The notes under the pieces are model-generated. The model did no database searches. It saw only the letters and a program-made list of their open reading frames with translations, and was not told the DNA's origin. Positions 1-9,416 of a DNA stretch of 64,000 nucleotides are shown piece by piece. A program made the position numbers and the translations under genes. Location: the NCBI GenBank assembly GCA_963575745.1, contig CAUYUJ010000695.1, forward strand, positions 28,501 through 92,500, in the 5' to 3' direction. This DNA comes from Prorocentrum cordatum (taxonomy: Eukaryota; Sar; Dinophyceae; Prorocentrales; Prorocentraceae). Each line of letters opens with the position of its first letter. Within the stretch, counting starts at the first letter, position 1.

Positions 1-289
1 TAGATTTTCCAAACGAAGAAGGGAGGCCTCATAGTGGAGTGCATAGGTCCATGTCCGTCATCGTGCGCGCTTGCTGGTTACAACACGTGTTGCCGCAGCA
101 TGGTTCGTTCGACATTGGTTGGGCCATCCACAGCGAAGCCGAGGAGCGTCCAGAATGCGGGGGACAAGAGCGGCCGGAGGTGCTGCACCCCGTGATGCGA
201 CCATAGCCTCATGAGCGAGCGAACCGCCCAGCCTGTGCAAAAGAGAGATATGTTGTTCCAGGGAGACAGCAGGCGTTACCTCTGGGGGG
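1..289. other. No feature recognised
   Basis: Mixed-composition DNA at the window edge. Open frames run through it on both strands but look like shadows of GC-rich sequence. I see no gene or repeat here. Confidence 0.4.
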
Positions 290-455
290 TGGTCACCGCC
301 CACCAAGCCACCCCAACCCAACCCGAAGGCTCCCATTTGCCCTTCATTTTCAGTGCGGGGGTTCGGGGAACATCGGAAAAAAAGCGCATGAAGCCCGTAC
401 CCCCCAACCCGAACTTCGGGTCTTCGGGTTGGGTTGGGGTGGTCTGGCAGGTAGT
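290..455. mobile_element. F3 inverted-repeat element, copy 1
   Basis: The left end reads CACCCCAACCCAACCCGAAG and the right end CTTCGGGTTGGGTTGGGGTG, which are reverse complements. The core contains a GGGGAACATCGGAAAAAAA segment. A near full copy lies at 21499-21661 and a right half at 27385-27487. There is no coding capacity, so this is a non-autonomous TIR element. Confidence 0.7.
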
Positions 456-469
456 CAGGTGGGTGCTTC

Positions 470-760
470 TGGGGGGCAACGTCACTTTTCCTGCTGGCGC
501 CGCCTGGGGAAGGCCAAGGACCAGCCCGACAGAGCACCGGACGTCAGCACGAATCGTGACGGACGTCGCCTGGGGGAGGGGGGGGAAGGCGGGGCCCGTG
601 ACAGCTGCCCTCGCGAGGAGTAAGACAGTGCTCTCCAAGGCTCTCGATGGCCGCGAACAGCGGACGTCAACGCGAATCGTGGCGTGGCCGGGGGGGGGGG
701 GCGGGGCCCGTGACGGCCGCCATCGCGAGGAGTAAGAAAGTGCTCTCTAGGTCTCTCGAC
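470..760. repeat. Tandem duplication, about 122-bp unit
   Basis: Two adjacent copies are keyed by CGGACGTCAGCACGAATCGTG near 538 and CGGACGTCAACGCGAATCGTG near 661. Each continues through GGCGGGGCCCGTGAC and CGCGAGGAGTAAGA to CTCTCGA. The copies differ by scattered substitutions and a longer G tract in the second. Confidence 0.65.
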
Positions 761-902
761 GGCCGCCGCCTCGCTTCTGGCTGGGCCCTCCACGGTGCAG
801 CCGACGAGCATCCAGAGTGACCGCACAGGAGCGACCAGAGGGGCGGCAGCCTGCGCGAGCGAGCCGCCCGGCGTGACTGGCCTGGAACACGTGGATATCC
901 TG

Positions 903-1047
903 AAGTCGGGCACGTCCCTGGAATATTCAAACATAGTAAAGAAATAGTCTGGGGACGATTTTTTTGTTATTATATTTGACTATGTTCCCATATTGATTCG
1001 ACTACTTTCCAGTTCTCGTCCCAAATCCGCCTATAGGACCCGACCTG
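903..1047. mobile_element. F1 MITE copy, degraded
   Basis: The left end is AAGTCGGGCACGTCCCTGG, the internal block AATAGTCTGGGGACGATTTT, and the right end a damaged CCGCCTATAGGACCCGACCTG. It matches the better preserved F1 copies but lacks part of the right TIR. Confidence 0.6.
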
Positions 1048-1854
1048 CTTGGCTCGAACAAATGTTTCTTTGGAAACTCGCAAGCGGAAGATTCTGTATG
1101 TATACCCGTCAGCACGATGAAAAGTCGCGCACGCGTGCTCAGCGCTCCCACGCACGCGATCCCAAGACGCCCCATGGCCACCACATGCTTCCAGGAGGGC
1201 CTCAGGCCACGGACGATAGCGTCCAGACGACCCCAGGATGATGCCACCCCACCACGATCCCGCCATGGATTCTGGACCGTCTCAGGCCGATCCGCAGATG
1301 ACGAAACACATGAGCAACGGGTGACGCCGAGATGGCCCGATGGCAACAAGATGGATCCAAGCGCGCCCAAGGTGGCCCCAGAATGACCATGCGACGATTG
1401 CGTGATCCAAACGCGACCGGGAGATGATCTCAAGATGACCTCAAGACGGCCCCAACACGGCAAGGATACTGCAACTTATGACCCCCACTTTACTTCGAGC
1501 CGATCCCAGCATGGCGGGATCCGTGAACGACCCGGGATTTTACTCTACCCCATATTTAATGGGTGGGACTTTCATCGTCCTGAACTAATTTTATAGTATT
1601 AAAGCGGAATAAGCCAGGCGGGATCCCGCCTAGCCCACGGAAGAAGATTACGTTGCTAGGCTTCTACGGGGGTAGGGGGGTTCGGAAGGGGCGTTGTTTA
1701 CTTCCGCTGACATTCGCAAGCCTTCCGGCTGCCTTCCCCCGTCTTCCGCCTCGTTTTACTTCCGTCGATTTCCGCCGGCCAGCGTCGTGATGAAAATTCA
1801 AGGAATTTTCATTGGGCCGATGTAAGGATATCCTCTTGACTGGTATCGCCTCTT
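1048..1854. repeat. GTCTTGGGGCC-type short repeat (minus orientation), then unassigned DNA
   Basis: About 1190-1470 is rich in variants of GGCCCCAAGACGACC, the complement of the TTGGGGCCGTCTTGG-type motif that fills 19690-20105 and 56935-57205. From about 1480 to 1800 I recognise nothing beyond CTTCCG-rich sequence. Confidence 0.4.
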
Positions 1855-2055
1855 CTCAATGCCGACCTCAAGGATTCCCCCAGCTTCTGAGGGCGCATCC
1901 TTCCGATTCTCATAGCCTTTGGGCTGGTCAATCTTAGGGGTAATGATTGAAAACGCTCTCCAAGTCATTTCGGTGCCGATCTCAAGGATTCCCTGTGCTT
2001 CTGAGGGCGCATCCTTCCGATTCTATTAGTCTTTGGGCCAGTCAATCTATAGGAC
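1855..2055. repeat. Two tandem copies, about 115-bp unit
   Basis: Copies at about 1861-1935 and 1976-2050 share CTCAAGGATTCCC, CTTCTGAGGGCGCATCCTT and a CTTTGGGC.GGTCAATCT end. The same words occur in the F5 elements near 13.5, 14.3 and 15.2 kb, so this is probably a rearranged F5 relative. Confidence 0.55.
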
Positions 2056-2127
2056 GTTATGATAGGGATGAATTCGAGGTTGGTTGCAGCGTGCTTCATA
2101 AGAAGACACTCTCCTCAGACCCCCGAC

Positions 2128-2245
2128 GTCATGATTTTTTCGCCCCACCCCCAGTGGTCTCGACCCCGTCCCCGGGACCTGCCCATCCCGAGTTTTTTTG
2201 TTTGACGGCCCCGAGGCCCGGGAAGGGCCCCCCAGAGGCCGAACA
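2128..2245 (+). repeat. Family J dispersed repeat, copy 1
   Basis: About 110 bp ending GAGGCCCGGGAAGGGCCCCC. Related copies lie at 11399-11530 (+), 12440-12555 (minus) and 12893-13010 (+). They share CGACCCC..CCCCGGGACC, a T-rich middle and the GGCCCGG.GAGGGCCCCC end. No TIR or ORF is seen. Confidence 0.5.
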
Positions 2246-2321
2246 TAACGAGACGCCTCCCGCTGTGATCTGCTGTTTCCGGGCTCGAGGGGGTCCGTGT
2301 GCCCCCCGCCCCCGGAGCACG

Positions 2322-2467
2322 ATGGCCGCCGCCTCGGTGGCCCACGGCGCCGCCGCGGGCGCTTCCGCGCCGCACCGGGCGCGCGCCGCGGCGGCGCTCC
2401 GCGGGGGCGGGGCCGACCTGTGCGCGGGGCTCCCGGGTGGCGCACCAGGAGGCTCGGGCGGCGGGTA
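2322..2467 (+). CDS. Possible first exon (unsupported)
   Basis: An ATG in good context (CACGATGGCC) opens a GC3-rich, alanine-rich frame of about 48 codons that ends in TAA next to a GTAACT donor-like sequence, just before an F2 MITE. It resembles the start of a targeting peptide, but composition alone can produce this. No homology is recognised. Confidence 0.15.
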
Positions 2468-2482
2468 ACTCGACTACACGTA

Positions 2483-2700
2483 CTCCAAATCCCTTATTAA
2501 TCGACCCCCCCCTCAAAAACCAGGCCCCCCTCCACATGCGACCTAATATTCCGGACCCCCTCTTCGATGGGGCGCCTTAATAAACCAGACCCCCTCAGCT
2601 CCAATCCAAAGAAAGCGACCTAATAAACCGGACCCCCTTACTGACCAAAAAGGCGCCTTAAAAAACCGGACCCGGGGGACGATTAATAAGGGATTTGGAA
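2483..2700 (-). mobile_element. F2 MITE, copy 1 (218 bp)
   Basis: The terminal inverted repeats CTCCAAATCCCTTATTAATC / GATTAATAAGGGATTTGGA are flanked by TA at 2481-2482 and 2701-2702. The interior alternates GGCGCCTTAA and TAAACCGGACCCCC-like words. Copies at 48105-48322 and 60352-60569 are in opposite orientation and also 218 bp. The TA target and structure are of Tc1/mariner (Stowaway-like) type. No transposase is seen in the window. Confidence 0.85.
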
Positions 2701-2908
2701 TAAGAGTGATCTTTCGCCGGGGTTACCTTCGGTGCGGGCGCCATGGGGTCCCCCGATCACGGATGGCGATGCAATGGTAGCGTCTTGCGCGCCTGAGTTT
2801 GGCCCCCCCGCGGCCGCCCACAAGCCGCGCACCAAAGGTCACTCTTACCCAGGGTCGCTCTTGCGTGTAGCCGAGTAACGCGGACAAGGTTGATTGGCCA
2901 CGCGCAGG

Positions 2909-2985
2909 GGGGTGGGGGAGGAGGAGGAGGAGGAGGAGGAGGAGGGGGAGGAGGAGGAGGAGGAGGAGGAGGAGGAGGGGGAGGG
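2909..2985. repeat. (GGA)n microsatellite
   Basis: A near-perfect GGA repeat with a few extra G. Confidence 0.9.
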
Positions 2986-2989
2986 GGGA

Positions 2990-3240
2990 AGACTTCTTGG
3001 AAGCCCCCCCCCTCTCTCGAGGCGTGGGCGCCCCTTCTAGAAAAGTGGTTGGTGGTTGCTTCTTAGAGGGTGTTCCTGGCGTGCTTCCAAGAAGCAGGGG
3101 GCTCGCTTCTGAGAAGCAGCCCCGTGCTTCTAAGAGGTTACTGAGGTGCTCATTCGGAGCGGTGCGCCCCTGGCTTCTTAGAAGGGCGGCCAGCGTCTTC
3201 TCAGAGGCAGCCGCCTTCTAAGAAGCCTTCCCCCCTCTCC
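2990..3240. mobile_element. F9 palindrome cluster / foldback
   Basis: Contains many variants of the palindrome GCTTCTNAGAAGC at roughly 20-35 bp spacing. Outer ends GGGGGAAGACTTCTTGG and CTTCTAAGAAGCCTTCCCC are inverted. Related clusters lie at 13905-14072 and 14650-14790. Confidence 0.5.
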
Positions 3241-3499
3241 GTACCCCCTTGTGCGCGCCGGCAAAGTTTATCCATATCCTTTGCGTCTTGGACTCTCTGG
3301 GAAGGGGCGCCAAGTGGCCGATGCGCAGTGGATGTGGATGAATAATGAATCCAGCCTCCAGGGACCAGACTCTTACTTACCCAGATCCACTGCGTCTCTG
3401 GTGTCTGGGGAACGGGGCCAGGAATTCCAAGCTTCAGCGGATGTGGATCTACATCTTGCCCACAGGTAAGAATCGTTTTTTTCTCGAGCGCCGGGTGCA

Positions 3500-3735
3500 G
3501 CTCGGTGGCGCTGTGGTCCTTGGCGGACTCACGTCGAAGAAGAGCAAAACCGGCACAGACATAACCGTTAGGCGCCCCGCGCGGATTCCTTGGGTCCGTG
3601 CTGGGCCTTCCTGGCGGCGCCTCCAGCGCCGCCCCTGGCGCGCTCCGCGCGCCAGGGAGGGGGGTCCGGCGCAGATCCAAGAAATCTGCGAGGACCGTCC
3701 AAACTTATGTTTCTGCCGTGGTTTCTCCTAGTTAT
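3500..3735. mobile_element. F7 GC-rich hairpin element, copy 1
   Basis: The left arm (CGCGCGGATTCCTTGGGTCC) and right arm (GATCCAAGAAATCTGCG) are imperfect inverted repeats around a second inverted core, TGGCGCGCTCCGCGCGCCAG. The outer ends are CATAA..C / ACTTATG, followed by a pyrimidine-rich stretch and TCCTAG. Better copies are at 7774-8003 and 19300-19497. Confidence 0.6.
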
Positions 3736-4417
3736 CGTCCTTGGCGAACTCGTGCGGGACCCTATAGAATAGCCTGCGGAGCGGGAGACAGCAGCGCCGG
3801 CGAGAGCATCCCGTGCGACTCCGCACTCACAGATACAGGCTGGCATGTTTGAAGACTACGTTCGAGGGCCCTCCTTCTGTTTTCCTTCCTCTGTTAATTA
3901 AAGCTGTGCGCGGCCCGCTTAGCTTCGACCGGAAGAGGCTCGCTCTCGACCCGCGGATCCAAAAATGTTTGAAGACTACCAACACTTATCGGGCGGGTGG
4001 CCATGGGGGACGACTTCACTGGCGGTGCAGGAAAGGGCCTTGAAAGGCCCTTTCCACCCCCTATTTAGGTCACCCCCCACTGCCAACCTCCCGATCGGGA
4101 GCAGTGCAGTCACGACGCTGAAAGAAGGACCGCGTTGGGCTTGCGAGGACCAGGACAGTCAAGATGCTGAAATGAGGGCCGCTTTGGGCTCGCGAGGACC
4201 AGTACAGTCAAGACGCTGAGGTAAGGACCGCTTTGGGCTCGTGAGGGGACGGGGATCTCGGGCCGCCCCTCAGACTCACATCGTGGGACCCGTCTGCGAC
4301 CTGGGGCCGCCGTGGCCAGACTGAAGCCTCTTCGTGCTCTGTCCTTGCTCTGTCGTGGACCATCGCTGCAAGCGTGGGGTGAAGACAGGAGCCCGTGTGG
4401 GTCCCTGGAGGGCCCTT
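3736..4417. repeat. Intergenic; three tandem copies of about 52 bp near 4106-4245
   Basis: Three units carry CAGTCAAGACGCTGA and GGACCGCTTTGGGCTCG.GAGG. One more single unit occurs near 25897-25950. The rest of the stretch shows nothing I recognise. Confidence 0.55.
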
Positions 4418-4770
4418 TTTGTTTTTTTTTTTTTTTTTATTTTTTTCTTTTTTATTTCTTTATTTTTTTTTTTTTTTTTTTTGTTTTTATTTTTTTTTTC
4501 TTTGTTTTTTTTTTTTTTATTTTTTTTTTTTATTTTTTTTTTTTCTTTTTTTTTCTTTTTTATTTTTTTTTTTCTTGCGGAGGAGGAGGGGAGGAGGGTG
4601 GAGGAGAGGAGGAGGAGGAGGAGGAGGAGGGGGAGGAGGAGAGGTGGAGTGGGGGGAGGAGGGGGAGGAAGGAGGAGGAGGTAGGGGGGGGGAGGGGGAG
4701 GATGGGGGAGGAGGAGGAGGAGGCGGAGGAGGAGTGAGGCGGAGAGGAGGAGGAGGAGGAGGCGGGCCCC
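4418..4770. repeat. T-rich tract followed by (GGA)n tract
   Basis: 4418-4577 is almost pure T with sporadic A, C and G. 4579-4770 is degenerate GGA. The junction is abrupt. Open frames here are low-complexity artefacts. Confidence 0.9.
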
Positions 4771-4937
4771 TGGAGGGCCCCTCTTGCGGGGGCCCAGGGT
4801 CCCCTTTAGGGGGGCTCCCCCTTGCGGAGGCCCAGGCTTCCCCTTTGTGCGGGGGCCTCGTGGGAAGGGCCCAGGGAGCTCGAAGGGCCCCTCTGGGGCG
4901 CCCTTCCTTCACTCCTTCAACTCGGCAGCACTCAACT

Positions 4938-5075
4938 ATACCTTGGCATCGCTCGGGCGTGTGCAGTTTTCCTTCGGCGAGGACAATCGAGGAGCATCCT
5001 TGATGATTTGGCGAAAAACCGCGCACGAAACCGAAAAAAGCACAGGGAATGGACGCGCGCGCGCGCTGAGAACGC
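4938..5075 (+). repeat. F11 dispersed repeat, copy 1
   Basis: Begins CTTGGCATCGCTCGG and contains TTTTCCTTCGGCGAGGAC and GAGGAGCATCCTTGAT. A close copy lies at 13158-13290 and a fragment near 12353-12380. No TIR was seen. Confidence 0.6.
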
Positions 5076-5775
5076 TGATCGTCGTATGAGATCCCTGGCG
5101 GGCGCTTTCTGGCCATCGCGCCCGGGCAGTGAGATCTTACGAGATGGTGGTGCTGGACGTTCGGTGCGGACGTGCGCCTCGGTGTTTGCGTCCCTCGGTT
5201 CCCCCGTGAGCGCGCCCCGTGGAGGCCGTCTTGGGCAGGAGGAGGAGGTGGAGGCGAAGGAGGAGGAGGAGGAGGAGGAGGAGGAGGTGGAGGAGGAAGG
5301 GGACCCTGAGATCGTTTTTTTTGTTGGGGGGGGGAAGAAGAAGATGAGACACCGTGAGACATCACGACTGGAGCCCCAGACCCCATGGTTCTGCGCCATT
5401 CCCCGAGCCGGATCGACCTGCGAGGGCTCCGGGGGCCCGAAGTTCTGGGCGACAAAACGCGAGGCCCGAAGCGATGGAGACGCCAGGATCTCAGGGAGGA
5501 GTCGGAGGAGCAGTACGTGATCGTTTTCTCATTCATTTTTTTTGCCGATCGGCGTGGGCCCTCGCACCCCCCCCCCTCCCTTCCTCGGTTAGACCTCGGG
5601 TGCTTTGGGCGCCTGTTTCGAGCAGGTGGAGTCTCCCCTGCATGGCGCACTGCCGCACACAGCCGCCGCAGGCAGAAGTCCAGAGCCAGATCCCCCCCTC
5701 CTCCCCCCGTTTCCGCCCCATGTCCATGTCGAGACGCCGAAGGGAGAAAGCGTTCGCTACTCGATTCCCCTACGC
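5076..5775. other. No gene recognised; short (GGA)n at 5235-5300
   Basis: Apart from the GGA tract and a T-rich patch near 5530, I see no supported feature. Several overlapping open frames are shadows of GC-rich sequence. Confidence 0.4.
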
Positions 5776-5907
5776 TTAAGTCGGGCCTGTCCCTCTACAG
5801 GAGGAAAATTCACAAATATATAATTTTCAAATATTTGTTCCTAATATTTTTGAATAGGTTTGTTCTTTCGTCCAGCATCCGCCTGTAGGGGGACATGCCG
5901 GACCTAA
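5776..5907. mobile_element. F1 MITE with 8-bp target duplication
   Basis: TIRs are TTAAGTCGGGCCTGTCCC / GGGACATGCCGGACCTAA, 132 bp overall. CCCTACGC flanks it directly at 5768-5775 and 5908-5915. The interior is AT-rich with no ORF. An 8-bp duplication is typical of hAT-like transposition, which is inference from the family and not shown here. Confidence 0.85.
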
Positions 5908-6194
5908 CCCTACGCTTCCTTGCCCCTGCGCTGCCGACCAAGCCCGAAGATTTGCACGAACGAAATTGGTACGGAAAGCATGGGTACAATGCTCGACAGC
6001 AGTTCCTGCTCATTTGGAACAGGACTCCCTGTCCAGGCCGCCGCGGCCTGTGCCCATTTGAGACATCAGGCCGCCAACCCAACAGCGGCCGCCATTGCTT
6101 CGGGACAACATCTGCTGTTGGGCATTGTACTCATTTTTCCGTACCCATTTCGGTCGTCCAAAAGGAGGGTGAGGAAGAGAGGGATGAGGCGAGA

Positions 6195-6985
6195 ACCAGG
6201 ACGAGGACGAGAACGATGACGATGGTGACGATGGTGACGAGGGTGATGATGACGAGGAGGACGAGGAGGACGAGGAGGAGGAGGAGGACGAGGAGGAGGA
6301 GGAGGACGAGGAGGACGAGGAGGAGGAGGAGGAGGAGGAGGAGGCGGAGGAGGCGGAGGAGGAGGAGGAGGCGGCAGGAGGAGGAGGAGGCGGAGGAGGA
6401 GGAGCAGGAGGAGGGAGGAGGCAGAGGAGACGGAGATAAGGAGAGAGAGGAGGAGGGATGCGGAGGAGGAGGCGGAGGGGGTGGAGGAGGAGGAGGGGAG
6501 AGAGGGAGGAGGAGGAGGGGAGGAGGATGAGGAGGAGGAGGAGGAGGAGAACGGGAGGGCCAAAGAAGAGGCGCCCCGGTGCCGCGGCGGCCCGTGCCGC
6601 CGCGGCCTGGGCCCCCGCGGCGTCCTCCGGCGGCGCGCGGTGCGGGCTCGGGTCGGGGCCGTGCGCGGCGGGCCCTGGCGGCGGCGGCGCTCGGCGCGGG
6701 CGCCGCGGCGGCCGAGGCAGCTGCAGAAACGACTCCTCATCCCTCCTCCTCCTCCTCCTCTTCTTCCTCCTCCTCCTCCTCTTCTCCTCCTCCTCCTCAT
6801 CCTCCTCCTGCTCCTCCTCCTCCTCCTCCGCCTCTTCCTCCTCCTCTTCCTCCTCTTCCTTCTCCTCCTCCTCCTATTATTCTTCCTCCTCCTCCTCTTC
6901 TTCCTCCTCCTCCTCCTCCCTCTTCTTCCTCCTCCTCCTCCTCCTCATCATCCTGATCCTCCACTTCCTCCTCCTCCTCCTGCGG
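6195..6985. repeat. Purine (GGA)n arm, GC-rich core, pyrimidine (TCC)n arm
   Basis: 6195-6562 is GAC/GGA-type purine repeat, 6563-6735 is a very GC-rich non-repetitive core, and 6743-6985 is the complementary TCC-type repeat. The arms can pair as a large inverted repeat or form triplexes. Long acidic, Arg-rich and Ser/Pro-rich frames across it are low-complexity artefacts. The core could encode an Ala/Arg-rich peptide, but nothing supports that. Confidence 0.8.
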
Positions 6986-7186
6986 GAAAAGGCCGACGCA
7001 TGTGCAGAAAAGCTCCCTCATCCCTCAAGTTATGATGTTCCAATCGCAGGCCTAGAGGTTGACACCAGCACCAAGAGCGGCGGTGTGCCTCCACCGCGGG
7101 AGGACGATCCCGATCTCGGTGATGGTGGTAATGTTTTGGTTTCCAAGGTGACCGAAATATTACCGCCAACATCCCTCATCTTATTC

Positions 7187-7385
7187 GGGGGCGGCAAAGA
7201 GGGGGGTGATGACTAGGGGGGGGAATATCATGGCGGGGGCCAGGAGATTGCCCCAGACTTCATGGCGCCTCTTCTCATTTTGTTTACGTCCCTGGCCCCC
7301 CCGCTGGGCCGCGCACATGCCGCCGGTCATGATTTGCACCCCCCCCTCTTGGACCCCCCCCCCCTTTGCCGCTCCCGAGTTAAGA
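7187..7385 (+). repeat. F10 dispersed repeat, copy 1
   Basis: Shared words GGGGGGTGATGACTAGGGGG, CTTCTCATTT, CGTCCCTGGCCCCC and GCCGCCGGTCATGATTTGC also occur at 24344-24535 and 37247-37440 in the same order. About 195 bp, with no TIR or ORF noticed. Confidence 0.7.
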
Positions 7386-7588
7386 TGTTCCAAGCTACTT
7401 CAGCCTAGGTCACCAGAAAGAATGTCGGGCACCAGAAAAAATATATGGAATCTCTAAGGTTTTCGCGTGCCCGGCCCTGGGAGGCACTCGTCCGACTTTG
7501 CTTCGACACTCTTTCGACACTTTTCTGGGTGCTCGAAATTATTTCTGGGATGTGGTCCTTAAGTATGATGGGAGCAACCCTAATGATG

Positions 7589-7747
7589 TTGAGTCGGGCC
7601 TGTTCTCGACAGGAGGACAAGTCAAAAATAGAAACAAAAATCGTCAGGGGACGATTCTTCGACAATTTCGGGCTATTTTCGAATATGTTTGGACTGTGTT
7701 TTGTTTTTCGTTGAAGATCCGCCTGTAGGAGGACATGCCCGACCTGA
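7589..7747. mobile_element. F1 MITE copy
   Basis: Left end GAGTCGGGCCTGTTCTCGAC and right end GGAGGACATGCCCGACCTGA are inverted. The interior keeps CAGGGGACGATT. Target duplication is unclear. Confidence 0.7.
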
Positions 7748-7773
7748 CCCTGCACTGTTTCTGGTCTTCTTAA

Positions 7774-8003
7774 CTTAGGTCCCCTCCCAAAAGGGTCAAG
7801 GTCGAAGAAGAAGCAACGACACAAACATAAACTTTTGGCGCTCCGCGCGGATTTCTTGGGTCCGCGTTGGGCCCCCCTTGGCGGCTCCTCCGGCGCCGCC
7901 CCTGGCGAGCTCCGCGCGCCAGAGAGGGTCCAGCGCGGATCCAAGAAATCTGCGTGGAGCGCCCGAAGTTTATAATTATGCAGTTGCTTATTCTTTTATA
8001 GGG
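7774..8003. mobile_element. F7 hairpin element, copy 2
   Basis: CATAAACTTTTGGCGCTCCG on the left pairs with CGGAGCGCC-like sequence and AAGTTTATAATTATG on the right. The core contains TTGGGTCCGCG / CGCGGATCCAAG and a GC-rich inner inverted repeat. An AGGTCCCCTC leader lies upstream and a T-rich TTCTTTTATAG follows, resembling splice-site ends. Confidence 0.7.
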
Positions 8004-8059
8004 GTCTTTTTATGGCTAATCAACCCATGCCCTTATCCTTCGCCCTTTTTTCCCCTTCT

Positions 8060-8180
8060 TTGGGCCTCCTGGGGGGCCCTCGTCGCCACCGCTGGATTCG
8101 CCTCGAGATCCTAGTCAGAACGCGCTCCGAGAGAGGTCTGGAGAGCAGAGGTATTGGTACCCCTTGGTTTATCCAAGCAA
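8060..8180 (+). repeat. F12 dispersed repeat, copy 1
   Basis: CCTCGTCGCCACCGCTGG and GAGAGGTC.GGAG..AG.GGTA.TGGTACC are also present at 12755-12870 and 60835-60960. No ORF. Confidence 0.6.
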
Positions 8181-8389
8181 GGGGACCGTGACGGACCAAG
8201 CTGTCGCGGGATCTTGCCGTTGCCGATCTGGTGCATGGCCCATGTCGGCCGTCGCCAGCTCGGGAGGATGATCTACGAATGAACGCTGAACAAGATCCGA
8301 TGCTATTCAGGACGTTTGTTAGCCTTGTATATATATATATATATATATATATAAATGTGTGTGACCCTCGTTCAGCTTCGCCGATAACG

Positions 8390-8550
8390 TTAAGTCGGGC
8401 CTGTCCCTCTACAGGGGGGATTTTCAAAAACATTCAAAAAATAGTATGGGGACGATGTTTTGAGTATTTTGGGGCATTGGGCTGAATTTGTTTTGACTAT
8501 TCTTTATTTGTCATCCAAAATCCCCCTGTAGGGGGACAGGCCCGACCTAA
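8390..8550. mobile_element. F1 MITE copy
   Basis: TTAAGTCGGGCCTGTCCCTC / GGGGGACAGGCCCGACCTAA termini, 161 bp, with the AATAGTATGGGGACGAT internal block and AT-rich interior. A preceding (TA)n run at about 8329-8353 abuts it loosely. Confidence 0.8.
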
Positions 8551-8673
8551 GCCTGATATATGTGTGTTACCCTCGCTCCGCGCCTCCCGCGTCGTACTGA
8601 CATGGCTCTTCGGCGGACCAGCACACATGTTGGCGCCAACAGGCGTTCCGAGGATCATCGAGAGAGTAGGTAA

Positions 8674-8899
8674 CAGGAGGGGAACAACAACACAGACGCA
8701 AGTCACCGTCGATCCCCAGGAAAGTATGGGGACAATCTGGGAAGTGGGGGGATCACGAACACCCAGAACATATGGCAAAATAAGGGGAATCCGGGGATTT
8801 GTGTATATATATATGTATGTATGTAAGTATGTACGTATGTATGTATGTATGTATGTATGTATGTATGTATGTATGTATGCATGTATGTATGTATGTATT

Positions 8900-8933
<34 letters not shown>

Positions 8934-9303
8934 GGTATGTAGGTCTGTAGGTCTGTATGTGTGTATGTATGTAGGTGTGTATGTGTGTATGTAGGTATGT
9001 ATATATGTGTGTATGTGTGTATGTATGTATGTATGTATGTATGTATGTATGTATGTATGTATGTGTGTGTATGTATGTATGTATATGTGTATGTATGTAT
9101 GTATGTGTGTATGTATGTATGTATGTATGTATGTATGTATGTATGTATGTATGTATGTATGTGTATGTATGTATGTATGTATGCATGCATGTATGTATGT
9201 GTGTATGCATGCATGCATGCATGCATGCATGCATGCATGTAGGTAGGTAGGTAGGTAGGTAGGTAGGTAGGTAGGTAGGTAGGTATGGATATGTGTGTGT
9301 GTA

Positions 9304-9346
<43 letters not shown>

Positions 9347-9416
9347 ATGTATGTATGTATGTATGTATGTATGTATGTATGTATGTATGTACATACATAT
9401 GTGCCCCTGGGCCCGT
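8674..9416 (+). mobile_element. F8 introner-like repeat, expanded by a microsatellite
   Basis: Starts CAGGAGGGGAACAACAACAC, then GTCGATCCCCAGGAAAGTAT and CACCCAGAACATATGGCAAA. The usual end GTGCCCCTGGGCCC appears only near 9400-9416. The intervening 590 bp is tetranucleotide repeat, apparently grown from the GTGTGTATTTGTTTGTGTG tail seen in other F8 copies. Confidence 0.65.
8805..9395. repeat. Compound tetranucleotide array
   Basis: Mostly GTAT, with blocks of GCAT (about 9180-9238), GTAG (about 9239-9285) and GTCT (about 9305-9345). Because the period is 4, all frames read Met/Cys/Val/Tyr or His/Thr/Tyr/Ile chains. These are not genes. Confidence 0.95.

Noticed and set aside
4517-5650. 377-codon minus-strand frame
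   Set aside because: Pro/Arg/Lys low-complexity reading of the T-rich and GGA tracts.
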